64,000 bases of DNA from Spisula solida (Eukaryota > Mollusca > Bivalvia > Venerida > Mactridae): assembly GCA_947247005.1 (NCBI GenBank), contig OX365948.1, positions 15,613,455 through 15,677,454 of the forward strand. The letters run 5' to 3'. Below, in pieces: positions 42,831 through 55,570 of this stretch. The translations under genes were made by a program, and so were the position numbers. Positions within the stretch are counted from its first letter, which is position 1. Each line of letters starts with the position of its first letter. The notes under the pieces are model-generated. The model was not told the origin of the DNA. It saw only the letters and a program-made list of their open reading frames with translations, and searched no databases.

Positions 42831-45800
42831 GCTGTATTTTTGTTGTTTTGAATTGTACTATGGTAAATGTCATATGGACTCAAATACTTATAGAAACTGT
42901 GATTGAATGTCATATGTGGATATCTTAATTAAATTGCCCTCATTTATGTAATGTTAGTTAGGCAAATGGCAGTTTGTTCTTGGTGAGAGTTTATTTTTAT
43001 GTTATTCAAATGGTGAGATTATCTGAAAATTTTATTCAATTGTAATCCAGGGTCCAAGGTTAAACAAGAGGGTTTGAAAACCAATCTCGGTATGAGGTCT
43101 TGTCATTGGTCACGTTTAAGCAACCAATCATATGCTCCGTTTTGAGACTGGTCTCTCAAACTCGAAGTTTATACCCTCAAGACTCGTGAACTTTAGTTCT
43201 TATTTGTTCAACAATGAAAATATGTAACTAGTCAAAATTGTATATTCGAAGGGGGTGTTATGACAAAATGTGCGCTTCCCAAAGGGGGAGGTAATTCCCC
43301 AGTGTTCTATAATAATTGAATTAAGCCAATTGTGTTAGCAGTTTCGATTATATATGACATCTTCTTAATAACTGTTACCTCTGCATCTTTTAAAAGAAAT
43401 TCATATTTTGGGTAAAATATTTTTTTCAAAATCAAATTGTTTACAGCAGGTAACAGTTATTATATGAAGGTAGGCAAAGGTTGTCATGATGTGTTATATC
43501 TATGTTATGTTTATACTGTTGTTTTATATGCAAATATTAGGTGTAAACTACAAGAGATACTCAAGCATCAGCACATAGATGAGAATTTATTATACTCTTT
43601 AAGTTGAATATAAGTCTCTCATTTCGCTCCCTAAGCTGATGGCTGACGGTGAAACATTTTTTTAATTTTATTATTGAAAAGTGCAAACAATATTCACAAG
43701 GTCTCCTGTATGTGGTGTATGCAAGTATCTCTTGATAGTTTTACTTTGAAATCTCTACAGCAAGCAAATGTTCAACAAAAGATTGGTGATCTCAAGCGTT
43801 GGGGAATTTTCTATGAAATCCTACATTCCAAGTAGATTGTGTTCTCGTAATAAATCCAACATTATTTGTATTGAATTGCTCAGGTCGAAGTCTTTGCTAT
43901 GGTTATGGAATCTGGTTATGTGGGTTTTTTTTAAATAAAAGTTTTCTAATAATTTGAGTAATTTACAAGTATGAACAACTAACTTTAGTCTACAGGATCT
44001 TGGAGTGAACTTAGCGTGTACAGAAATTGTAAATTTGCTGTGATATTATAGAACTGGTTTAATGTCTCTCTGTGAGCGATACTATCAAGGAAGAAAAGAT
44101 GATATACGATAAATCGTGATATATATGTTGTAAATGTCGGGTAATCATTGCTGTAGAGTCGGTCTGGCTTGGGCACCAATTTCTGGTCACACTAATTTTT
44201 CCAAATATTTTTTTTTCGAGAAACTGGAACCAAACAGAAATTGGGTTCAAGCCAGACTGTGTTGGTCCAGGGTTGATATGCATTCCACGGTCGCATTGAT
44301 CTGTCCAATTATCAAATGCTTTCAAAGTGTGCTATTATTATGAAGTGATATTCACTCTGTTATTCTGTTATTGCATGATAACTGTGACAATAGGATGAAG
44401 CACCTTCTATGATTGGACGAAACTACCAAAAATGTGGTCTGCTATATTTTTACAAGAATCAAGCAGTTGGAACGGTTTGAACTTTTCGAGAACTCGAAAT
44501 TATGAGAACTGTTCGAAAAAAAAGTGCAATATTAATTAAAAAAATTCATTATTAGGATGGCTTGGAAATTTTAAATTAGTTGGGTACAGATTGTATAATA
44601 GAATATGCTTTATATTATGTGGTCAGAGGTTGTTAATTATTTCTGTTTTTACCATATAAGCGCAGATACTGAAGGGATACATTTATCATCATGTTATTGC
44701 TTACTGTATGCCATGTTTTAAGGTGAAATATTGTATTGCGCAACTATGATCAAATACATGTTGTTATTGTTGTTATCAAAGAAAAGATAACATTAAGCAG
44801 TTTACTCTGTTTTAATTATGCTGCGAGGCTCTATGACCTTGTTTTGTGCCAGTTTTCTCCCTGTAGTGAGCATATGTAAAAATGTCTCAGGGGCAGGATG
44901 CTTCGAAACTTTCTGCATGTGTAATAAGAAAATTGTTTACAAGAAGAACTTTAAATAAAAAGTGCCATCAATAAATCATTGCCTTGTCTTCTCTTTCAAA
45001 CATTTGACATTCAATAGAAATGTTTACAGATATGCAGATTTATCTGCTGAGATACGGACTGGAGCAACTTGCTGTATGATCACATACATGTGAGGCTATT
45101 TCATAGAGATAAGTCTCAATAAGCTGAATTCTCATATTGGACAAGATGTTAAGTGACAGAGTGAGCTTTTGTGATCAATCTGTGTCTGTCGTCTGTCCCT
45201 CTGTAAATAATTTGCTTGTGTAGACACTATGGATCACAATTTCTTGTTGAATTATTGATAGGGTTATATTGTTTGCAACACAGAATTCTCACAACCAACA
45301 TCAGTATTAAGTGCACACACAAAACAGAATAAGTGGAGAAGGTAAGGTCAGAGTTTATTTTAATGTTTTGTTACTCAGACTTTGGCGAGAGAAATGTCCA
45401 CAGGTGGAGGGAAAAATAAAATATATAGCTACCATGCTGTTGATGGTGGACATACTAGTTAATGACGGTACGATTCAAAGCAATCAACAACTGTGTTAGT
45501 TTTCAAGAAAACAGACACTTTATCTAAGGACTAGTATACTGCACTGAAGCACTTATATAACCAGCTTATCATTAACATAATGAAATAATAAAACGAGGCG
45601 GGTACATTACCATCGAAATATTATATGCAATTGTGTTTTTTCAATATTTTTTTTTTGATAATGTCATAAAAATGGGCAGGAGGGCCTGTGTAACGAAAAA
45701 TCAAAGATATTTGGAGATTCTAGCCCTCGTTTCGAATATTCAGAATACAAGCAAACACAATAACCGGTACACACAACTTCAAGCAGACAGGACCACAAAA

Positions 45801-46048
45801 TTAGGACAGGAGTCACATTCATGGAGCGCAGTTAAGTAATGCGCCATACAGTAAATGAAATGTATTTCTATCACTCGTTCAGTCGATGAAAGTTAACCTG
45901 AACATCACTGTTGTGGAACAAAGCTTCTCCACTCGGCTGAAATCCCAGGGTATTCATCAGTTACAGTGCAATATCTCTATATAGCATCAGTCTTAATATT
46001 TGGGTGTTTTAGAGCAAGATAAAATATGCAGTAAATAATAGTATAGTT
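42831..46048. other. noncoding stretch downstream of MNK
   Basis: Contains a reversed dispersed-repeat fragment (45149-45210) and a small inverted pair AATAACTGTTACCT/GCAGGTAACAGTTATT (43367-43461). No supported exon; part may be alternative 3'UTR. Confidence 0.35.
45149..45210 (-). repeat. fragment of the 2628-3173 dispersed repeat
   Basis: The minus strand reads GAGGGACAGACGACAGACAC...CACAAAAGCTCACTCTGTC, as at about 3120-3170. Confidence 0.6.
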
Positions 46049-46832
46049 GGGAGGTTTTTGCTGAAGAGATGGTTGATATAGTGAGGTTGCCAGGTTACAC
46101 TACAGGGAGGTTTGGGCTGAAGAGATGGTTGATATAGTGAGGTTGCTAGGTTACACTCCAGGGAGGTTTGGGCTGAAGAGATGGTTGATATAGTGAGGTT
46201 GCTAGGTTACACTACAGGGAGGTTTGGGCTGTAGAGATGGTTGCTATAGTGAGGTTGCTAGGTTACACTACAGGGAGGTTTGGGCTGAAGAGATGGTTGA
46301 TATAGTGAGGTTGCCAGGTTACACTACAGGGAGGTTTGGGCTGAAGAGATGGTTGATATAGTGAGGTTGCCAGGTTACACTACAGGGAGGTTTGGGCTGA
46401 AGAGATGGTTGATATAGTGAGGTTGCCAGGTTACACTACAGGGAGGTTTGGGCTGAAGAGATGGTTGATATAGTGAGGTTGCCAGGTTACACTACAGGGA
46501 GGTTTGGGCTGAAGAGATGGTTGATATAGTGAGGTTGCCAGGTTACACTACAGGGAGGTTTGGGCTGAAGAGATGGTTGATATAGTGAGGTTGCCAGGTT
46601 ACACTACAGGGAGGTTTGGGCTGAAGAGATGGTTGATATAGTGAGGTTGCTAGGTTACACTACAGGGAGGTTTGTGCTGGAGAGATGGTTGATATAGTGA
46701 GGTTGCTAGGTTACACTACAGGGAGGTTTGGGCTGAAGAGATGGTTGATATAGTGAGGTTGCCAGGTTACACTACAATGAGGTTTGGGCTGGAGAGATGG
46801 TTGATATTGTGAGGTTGCCAGGTTACACTACA
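46049..46832. repeat. 56-bp tandem array, exactly 14 copies
   Basis: The unit starts GGGAGGTTTGGGCTGAAGAG and includes ATGGTTGATATAGTGAGG and CCAGGTTACACTACA. Copies differ by few substitutions and no length changes: 784 bp divided by 56 is 14.0. The next 45 bp contain a tRNA-type B-box word GGGTTCGAATCTC followed by ACTACAGG, echoing the unit end. Confidence 0.97.
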
Positions 46833-46844
46833 GGGAGGGATGGT

Positions 46845-47640
46845 GCCGTAATCGGTATGGGTTCGAATCTCACTACAGGTGCAAACTACATGTATTATCT
46901 TCACTTATAAGTTTGAGTGTATAGTTCAACATCTCTGTAGAACAAATCTCATTTGGAGAGATGCTTTCGGCTATTGTGGAAAGTTGTTATGTATCCCCAA
47001 TACAGTTAATACCAGGAGTTGTTTTTCAAATGATTTTTTTTATTATTTTGTTGTTTACAAATACTTTAATTAACATTCTAAAATCAATCAGAATTGACAT
47101 GACACATCGATTAAATATTTGAACACTACTTAAACATGTCATTAGCTGGTGTTGGTTCGTCACACGTGGTTGTAGGAAGCCAGAGGGGATAGTGTAGTAG
47201 TAAAATTGACCTTTTATTCTTATCCTGAACGTTCATTGGTTAAGGTATGAGGAAGGGGAACTAAAATGACGAAAATATGAACATTTCATAAAGTTCAATG
47301 TACACTACGTGTAGAACGAAAAACAAATTAAAGATTGAGATGTTGAACCTGACTATTGACTTGTCGTCTGACAGACAACGTTAGTCATTAATAGTGACAT
47401 TGGAGATAAACATGTCATTTGTATACAACTTGGTGCTCTACAAACTGACCCTACCAGCTCCGTCAGAAGACAATTTAATGCACTGTTTGAGATATCTAAC
47501 TAGTAACTAGACTACCAGGGCGTTCAAAACTATTCGAGAAAATGATACCGGGTATATCTTCATAACAAACATTGCTGTTATTTGGTCAAGGACAAATGCC
47601 TGTATGTGTTCATTACGAAAAGCATGTACAGACTGTACTT
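46845..47640. other. noncoding stretch with a SINE-like B-box scrap
   Basis: ATGGGTTCGAATCTCAC at about 46857-46874 is a B-box-like scrap. Nothing else supported. Confidence 0.3.
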
Positions 47641-47645
47641 ATAAT

Positions 47646-48517
47646 GTAGGGTTAACGCATGCTTTTTCGGGCTATAACATCTGCAGAGTCCCGAGGGACG
47701 GTTGGTGCCCAAGCCCGCCAGGGCGAGGGCACCAACGCTCCCGAGGGACTCTGCAGATGTTATAACGCGTCGAAAAACATGCGTAAACGCTATTATAGCA
47801 TACAAAACATCAATTAATGCGTTTGTATTTCAAAATAATGATATTTTGGCGGGAGAGTTTGTGGCGACGTCGCGAAGACAAACGTAACGTAATACCAGTT
47901 ATTGTTATGCACGTCGACTTCCGGGATCGGCAAATACAAAGAAAACACAGATACTGCGGGTTTGTTTAAATTTATAATTTAAATATTATAGAAAACTTAT
48001 AAGTAGTTAGAAATAAAATGAGAATTACTGTTCATTTGACGTTGTATAACGTTTATAGTCGCCGGACGTATGCTCATTTCAGGGCCGCACCGGCGACTAT
48101 AAAGGTTGTACAGCTTCATATGAACAGTTATTCCCATTTTATTTCTAAGTACTAATAAGTACTTATTAGTTTTCTATAATAATTAAAATATACATTAAAA
48201 CAAACCCGCAGTATCCATGTTTTCTTGGTATTTGCCGATACCGGAAGTCGACGTGCATAACAATAACTGGTATGACGTTATGTTTGTTTTCGCGACGTCG
48301 TCACAGAATCTCCCGCCAAAATATCATTATTTTGAAATACAAACGCATTAATTGATGTTTTGTATGCTATAATAGCGTTTACGCATGTTTTTTCGCTTTA
48401 TAACATATGCAGAGTCCCTCGGGAGCATTGGTGCCCTCGCCCTGGCGGGCTCGTGCACCAACCGTCCCTCGGGACTCTGCAGATGTTATAGCCCGAAAAA
48501 GCATGCGTTAACCCTAC
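47646..48517. mobile_element. 872-bp foldback element (near palindrome)
   Basis: Arms 47646-48065 and 48090-48517 pair almost throughout around a 24-bp loop. ATAAT flanks both sides (47641-47645, 48518-48522); depending on where the ends are drawn, the duplication could instead be TAA. Each arm's outer part has its own hairpin (ACATCTGCAGAGTCCCGAGG ... complement, 47678-47761 and 48403-48487), so the whole can fold with branched symmetry. It is locally rich in CG. Confidence 0.9.
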
Positions 48518-48631
48518 ATAATTGAGCCGTTCTCAATGAAAACCGGGCTTAGTGACAACATCATTATAACATATCGTTAGAAAGACAAGACTCTACTTTT
48601 TTAGTGACGTCGCAAACATCATTCAAACATT

Positions 48632-50427
48632 AGAGAGGTTGCGATTCGAACGTGTACGATTACGTGTAGCTACCCGTACATGTATACGTACACGTTGCAA
48701 TTAAAATTGGCTTGAGAAACACAACGTCTGCGTGTAACATCACATGGCAGTTGTAACACGATTTTTTCGTGAGTATTTGTAATATGAACTAATGCACAGC
48801 ATATTTTTAGCGGACTATGTCAGTTGTCCTACATTATTTGTAACATGCTCATCTAGTACTGGATTTTTTGGTGATGCATAACTTCACAAAAAATTGTTTG
48901 GTTACGAAGTTACGAATCTGGAGCAAGCCGTTTCCAAAAGGCGCTACCGAGCGCTTTCCTACGTCTATGAAACCTATCGAAGCGGTTCGTTGCACCAAAA
49001 AGCGCTCGATAGCGGTTTGATACGAAATATTGGGTACAAAGTAACGAAAGTCGATACAAACCTGCTATCGTTTGTCAGTCCGAATGAACATTTGTCAGCC
49101 CGATCAAAATGAAAATATATCTGTCTGTGGATAATGCACGTTTTTCTTTTTGTTTAATTCTTGGTCTACTTAATTCAGGGGTTACTAATTTAAAAATGAA
49201 TAATTAGATATAAACACAGATAACAACTGATTTCAAATAGGCCTTATTTGATATTTTACCTTTTTTAATGGGTTGCATGAGCATACCAGACAGTACTTTT
49301 GTTCAAAAGAAAAGGCTATTTTCATTTCAATTAATCATATTACGATTAAATATCAAACATCCACCTTTTTTGTTAAATAAACCCTGCAAATCGTCACAAC
49401 ATAAAAGAGATTTAGACGGAAAATTACGGGTTTTATTGTATCCAATAACGACAACAACAACATGTAAATTAGTTTTCGCGACCTTTATCCCGCGAATATT
49501 TTTTGACGATTTTGGAGGGATGTTTTTATTACATCTCTGCGAGGAATTACGAAAATGCATTCGTTTTACTTTCTTTACAATTACATACAACTACGATGTG
49601 GATTATCACCGTCCGGTCCGGATACGTAAATACCCGAAACGGACTTTGATTAATTGTATTGCAAACTTTGCGATGGGAAATAACCGAAACATGTGTCTTT
49701 TTTATTAGATTTTCTTAAGATTGGTTGATATTTCGCGCATATGAAAGATTCCCGTTGGACTTACTTCGTAATCTCAGAGTAATCATGTGTCTCATAACAG
49801 TTTGTAGCATCGTTTATGTACTACAAATGTTAAAAATTCCTGTCGAATCGAGCAAAATAATGGCTGCCAATTTTGTTTGTCTAACCTATGGAAAAGAGTG
49901 TGTCCCATTTATTCGGGTTGCACCGCAACCATGGAAGACTGATAATTTTATTTTCTAGAAAGGGGCCTAGATTCTAGTTTTTGAAGTAATCTTTTTAAAC
50001 ATCATTAAAAAATAAAAGAAAATTTATGAGCTACAAAATATCGCATTTTAAATAACTTTTGTTATTCAATTGGTAGCCATTTTCAGTAACGTTCCGTCAG
50101 TGCGGAATTGTGACACACATTTTCAGATCCATTAGTGAATTCAAACTCTGACCAAACCACGTGCACAGGTGTAACCATAAACCGGATCTTATCCGTTGGG
50201 CTTCGCCCAACGTATAGTCCGCTATTAACTCACTGAGACTACCGGCGATAATATCTTGGGTTTCCCGTGCATATGCATACCTGTGTGACGTAGTACACAA
50301 TATATTTTCGTCTGTCACACGTCCGTTACATGTAGAAACTACACATACCTGGATGACGAAATACCCAAAAATAGTATTCACGTACACGTACACGTACACG
50401 TTACACGTTGCCTTTCGCAACCTCTCT
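48632..50427. mobile_element. nested 1796-bp element with AGAGAGGTTGCG ends
   Basis: The left AGAGAGGTTGCG and right CGCAACCTCTCT are exact inverses, flanked by ATT on both sides. ACGTGTACG/CGTACACGTACACG words follow each end. Frames at 49268-49708 (+) and 50097-50459 (-) lie inside with no recognised domain. A perfect stem CGTTGGGC-TTC-GCCCAACG is at 50194-50212. Confidence 0.5.
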
Positions 50428-50814
50428 ATTATTTGACGTAACGTTAACAAGCTTTTCACAAATCCAGTATTTGATCATTAAAGGCGTAACCTTTTTAAAA
50501 CTGTGTCACTTTAGAATTATATTCTTATTCTAATAAAACATGTCAAAATTGTTATTGTTTTGTTAATAGAAAAAAGTAGCTACTGTTTTTAATCACTAAC
50601 TCCTTGTTTTTTTCTCATTATGGACACAGAAATTGGTCACCACAGCAACAACAGAATATAGTTTAACATAATTTAAGAGAAGAATAAAGTCTAAGAGATA
50701 GCTCTAGTACTATATACTCCAATTACTAAAACTTAAATCAAAGAACATGACATTTTTCTCATTTCAGACACTTTTCTAAATCTTATTACATAATTACCAT
50801 ATAATAGGGGATTT

Positions 50815-50842
50815 AATAGCCAGCGCTTTAGCGCTGGCTATT
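50815..50842. repeat. perfect 13-bp hairpin
   Basis: AATAGCCAGCGCT, TT, then the exact reverse complement; within the 2992-bp element. Confidence 0.9.
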
Positions 50843-51514
50843 GTAAATACCCATACCGGTAACAGGTACGTGCCTATGTTCTTCAGAGTTTCGAGTCGGT
50901 ACTAATCGTTTTAGAAAAAGTTATTTCCGGTTTAGAAAATTGCGGAGTCGAAAGAAGTGAATGGTTGAAATTAGAAGTATTCAAATTACGAAACTTTTGA
51001 GTCCTAACATATTCTTTCATAACGTTTCGGCATATAAGCCTGATTCAAATCATGAAAATTATTTAGAAAATACATATCTTATTTAATCCAACGTAAATAA
51101 AACAATATGGCGACGTCGAAATGACGTCACATCATTAAACGCGACGTCATCGCACGTTAACGCGACGTCGTCGCACGGCATAGCGCGCCAACTTGGGTAT
51201 AATATGTTGAATTGAAATATACATAGCAAATAAGAGTGTAAAATTATAATAACTATTTATAGGGAATATCTGTGCAACCCGTCTCCTAGATTGGAAAACA
51301 CTATTTTCGAAGTATTTGTTCGCCTGGTCTTCTATGTGGTGCTGCCTGGCAGCCAGAGGCTAGATCTATAGTCTCTGTTGAGCAAACAAATTCCATCTAT
51401 AGTCATTTTTTTTCCTCGATCAGATTATCAAAAAAACCTGATGGGAAATCCCCGCTGGATGCAGTGCATTTGTTCATATTATCACTAAGCCCGGTTTTTC
51501 TGGCGAACAGCTCA

Positions 51515-52640
51515 TATATATATACTTAAAATAATGAAAAAAACGCAACTTCACTATATTTTAGCTGATCCCACCCAACATCATTATTTAACTTTCCCTG
51601 GAACAATGTCTCACCGGATGCAAAGCCCATGAAAGCCTGTCGTCATGTGCTACGTATAATGTATACACGGAAGTCATGACAGAGGGCGTGAGACAAGAAG
51701 GGGCTCTAGAGATCTAAGAACTGCTTAGAACTTGTGATACGTGGATTTGACATATTTTTGGAGTCACAACTTGCAGGTTATAATGTCAATGTTTCGGTTT
51801 TGCACATTTGATAAGCCGCGTTCAACTATTAATGTAACTTAACAGGCCACTATATTATCATATAAATGATAAAACATTGGAATATTTGCATAACCAAACC
51901 ACAGTGAACCAAACATAACTTAAGTACATTTTGAACACTCTCCTCAATTAAACAAGGAACTCAAAATTTGCTTATGTACATTGTAGAAGATGAAATCTGG
52001 CGATTTGTTACAATTAAAACCTGGTCTTAGCTCTCACGTGGTTCTTAATATATTTTATATAATTATGTATGTGTATATATAAGTGTTAGGACAGTGTTAC
52101 ACTAGGGTCTTTGTACATGATGTGGCCTGTACCAGTTCGATTGTATTCACAACCACACCCCCTGTCTCGATCTACACCCCTGTACACCACTCCTGTGTAA
52201 CTCCCCGTACATTACCACCCCTGTGTAACACCCCATACACAACTATCACCTGTGCAATCCACGGACGTAACTTGATAATTTGCCTGTACTTTATAATCAC
52301 AAATATATAATTATTTTAATGAGTTGATAAACAACACGTCAATACGTATCAAAATCTGAGAAAAAATGGTGGAAACACTCCCGGCGATTTAAATTGATGT
52401 TTAAAACCACGTCAGCGTATTAAAGTTGATGTTGCCATGACGTTTGACACAGTCAGTCTTACTTCCACGTTTACGTACGGTGGTTGTGTTGATTAAATCA
52501 GTATGTAAAGGTTATATAGTATGTACAACGTTAACGTGGCTTTCGTGGTAACAGTTGACTGACTCATTGACGTGATTGTGCCCTTGTACGCTGTTTACTT
52601 ACGTGACACGCCTCAAACCTGTACATTCTGTCCTATATCT
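51515..52640. other. noncoding stretch
   Basis: A CACCCCTGTGTAAC-like imperfect repeat lies at about 52155-52265. Otherwise nothing supported. Confidence 0.3.
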
Positions 52641-52800
52641 GCCCTACGTTCAAGGAAAATAACGTGACGCACGTTTCGTACCTGGTACGTACCAGGTACA
52701 ACACGTTTCGTACCGTTTGCGTACCAGGTACGAAACGTGTCGTACCTGGTACGTTACAGGTACGAAACATGCGTCACGTGATTTTCCTTGAACGCAGGGC
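52641..52800. repeat. 160-bp near-perfect palindrome with GTACCTGGTAC words
   Basis: Arms of about 77 bp, from GCCCTACGTTCAAGGAAAAT to its complement ATTTTCCTTGAACGCAGGGC. GTACCTGGTACG/CGTACCAGGTAC and ACGTTTCGTACC recur inside each arm. Confidence 0.92.
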
Positions 52801-53999
52801 TGGGTTAGTGGATACATGAATAGTTAGAAACTACCCGTCTTAACCAGCCAATAATATCAAATCTCAATAAAATCAATGTTTATCATAAAAATACTCCGGG
52901 TAGTAACTTGTGACAAACATTGATCAATTGACATCTACTATTCCCCTACATGTGTTGTAACCCTCGAGCGGAACCAACAGAGTCGAGTTCAAGTCTAGTC
53001 TGTCCCCAGCTGCTTGATTTACATCATCCTTGATGCACAATACCTGTGGTTATTCAAGTCCATAGAAAAGATTCAATCTAAAGAATACACGCTTAATTAT
53101 TTAATACGCCCATACAATTATCAAACATTACGTTTTTCAGCACACACTACAAGATCATTGTTCAGTTCACGAAGTTTGTGTTGTCTGTTGTTTCGCAGCT
53201 AGTGCTAGTGCTGTTCTAATATTAATGCAGTTAATAAATGATCTTAGGCTTTTTCAAACTTGTAAATCGTAATTGTAAATCGTAATTAACAAAATGTGAG
53301 TGCATGCGTGCAACGTCAAAATAATATTTAAGTGCGGAGAGAATTAGTCCATTATTTTAGTACTTGTACTGTATATTCTTTAATTCCAAAAGGAACATGT
53401 ACATATAACTTCATGACAATTAGTTTTTCAACAATCATGTATATATACTCAACATCGCGTTTAGAAATCTTCAACATGTGGGATTGGTTTCATTCCGATT
53501 CAAAAATGATATATGAACGCACTATGCGTTGAAATTGTCATCACCGAAGTGCGTTTATTATTAGCAAACAAGTACGATCGTGCGCCTCTCGTATATACCT
53601 AATAAATTTCAAGTGCAGCCCGGACAATATCCGTGCGAGATCGAAGCATCTTTGAGAACATAATTTGATTGACGGCGACAGCACATCTGGGTTGTTTAGA
53701 ACATATATTTCCAACGCTATGTTCTATGTTAAACACCACCTGAGAAATCTATTTGTTTTTGCATGGTCTCAAAAGAGAAATGTGTATTTAACGCAGACGG
53801 TGATAAACCAGGCAGATGACACGCACGAGCTATTAAGATGTTATTGTGTAATATCCACAATAAGGAGAAAAAGCTCACGAGTTATAAACGCACGTACGCA
53901 CAATTTACTTTTGACATTTGTTCAATATATGTGGTTAATGATAGCCACTGTTAGAGTGTAATGTAATTATTTCGCATGTGAGGAAAATCAGTCTTTATT
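52801..53999. other. noncoding stretch
   Basis: The 98-codon frame at 53665-53961 (+) has no recognised domain or splice support. Confidence 0.3.
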
Positions 54000-54320
54000 A
54001 CCTGCGAGCCTTGAGCGAGCAGGTATATTGGATAGCATAAAGTAAAAAGTCCATGGAGGAGCACGTGACCTGTTCTCGATGGTTTACGATTTCAAAAAAA
54101 AATCCAAAAAAAGATGCATTCTGTAAGAATGTCGTGAACTAATTCCATTATTACATGCGGATAACATCGGTCTTTGTCGCATTGCAATAGTCTATTTACC
54201 GAAGAAATCAGAATTGTCCGAAATTTCAGTGAGCGCTAGGCAATATTCAGACCATGGATCTAAACAGCAGGCCAGTGACTGCAACTGCATAAGCACAGCG
54301 CTTCTCAGTCAATTGTCATG
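54000..54320 (+). repeat. dispersed repeat copy, + orientation
   Basis: Begins TACCTGCGAGCCTTGAGCGAGCAGG-like. 54090-54320 matches the reverse complement of about 60150-60385 (TGTAAGAATGTCGTGAAC, GCGGATAACATCGGTCTTT, ATCTAAACAGCAGG). Confidence 0.75.
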
Positions 54321-55357
54321 GAATTATCGGAATTGGTTTATGATCTTTGATATTGTTGAACACTGAAAACATGTCTTATGATAATACCTTTTAATGAACT
54401 GATACGAGGTTTTATTAATAAGCATATAAATATTATATGGAACAAGGGAGTCATACTATATATATATGCAATTAAGTGTCTTGAAAATTGGTTTGTTATA
54501 CATAAAATTATTTAACAATTTGTTAATAAATTTCGTATGTCAAATAATCGTGCATACAGTTTTCCCAATTTGAAAGCTACCGGCCTATCGCGCTTATTTT
54601 TGTCTCACAATTTTGAGATTTTCATGTTTCTTTTTATACACATCAGCTGTTGAATTATGCAGATAGAAGGTCGAGGATCCTGTCAATATTCTCTGTCAAA
54701 TGAAGTCGGTACATCATTTGCTCGCAGGAACTATTTGGCTTGTATTTATTTTGCAACACGAGGGGGAATTAAATAGCGCTATAAAACAACATGCCTGCCA
54801 TGACGGCGCTTGACAAATATGTACGCATGCACATTGTCAGACACATCACAAATGCGCACTAACCGGTGCATGGGTCTTTGAGTGAAGCCGTTGAATGGGA
54901 TCTTAGACTAGACTAATAATGCGTGATCACTGTGTTAGGATTCATACCGGTATTAAAGTTTTGAGACACAGGGTCGATTTTTGTAATGAATTCGCGGAAT
55001 AGAGTCGTGTGACGTGTAGTAAGTGTAAACTTATTGAGTGCCCGGAGTCTTGAAATAGGGTCATGGAGTGAAGTCTAAGAGTGGAATCGTGTCATTGAGT
55101 AGAGTCAATGGGTCTTGAAATTGAGTATTGCAGTGGAATCTTGTAACATTGCTCGGGAAAGAGTTTTGTTAATTGGAGTAATAATGTAGTTATGGTGTAT
55201 CACACGGAATCTCACTTATATCGGAGTCCATGTAATCATGTTCAAATGGTTTAGGGTATTGAAGCATAGAGTTGGGAATTAATATAGAGTCTTACTTGGA
55301 AATCTCATGTTTACCAATACATATCAATGTTCATGTAGATCACGCACAAACTTCGTC
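54321..55357. other. noncoding stretch with degenerate GAGTCTTG-type words
   Basis: 54960-55270 has loosely repeated 'gagtc(t)tg', 'ggaatcttgt' words, possibly an old minisatellite. No exon. Confidence 0.3.
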
Positions 55358-55570
55358 TGTAGATATTGCAGCGTATAGGACTGTATGTATATTTACGATA
55401 TACACTGCTTGGTAGATGTCCATTTTGTGCATGTAGATATTGCAGCGTATAGGACTGTATGTATATTTACGATATACACTGCTTGGTAGATGTCCATTTT
55501 GTGCATGTAGATATTGCAGCGTATAGGACTGTATTTACGATCTATACCTGCTGGGTAGATGTCCATTTTG
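55358..55570. repeat. 74-bp tandem repeat, 2.9 copies
   Basis: Units start at 55358, 55432 and 55506 (TGTAGATATTGCAGCGTATA). The first two are nearly identical; the third has a short deletion. Confidence 0.97.

Larger units (their letters stand above)
48523..51514. mobile_element. 2992-bp element with 33-bp inverted ends
   Basis: The left end TGAGCCGTTCTC...CCGGGCTTAGTGA (48523-48555) and the right end TCACTAAGCCCGG...GAACAGCTCA (51482-51514) are imperfect inverses. A third copy of the right end lies alone at 61902-61934. It encloses the nested 1796-bp element. No target duplication is clear and no transposase seen. Confidence 0.65.

Noticed and set aside
44059..44343. Opposing frames near 44.1-44.3 kb
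   Set aside because: Chance frames; no domain or splice support.
49268..49708. 146-codon + strand frame as a gene
   Set aside because: No recognised domain, no clear splice sites, and it lies inside a nested repeat element.
50097..50459. 120-codon minus-strand frame
   Set aside because: It runs through the CGTACA repeat and the element end; no domain.
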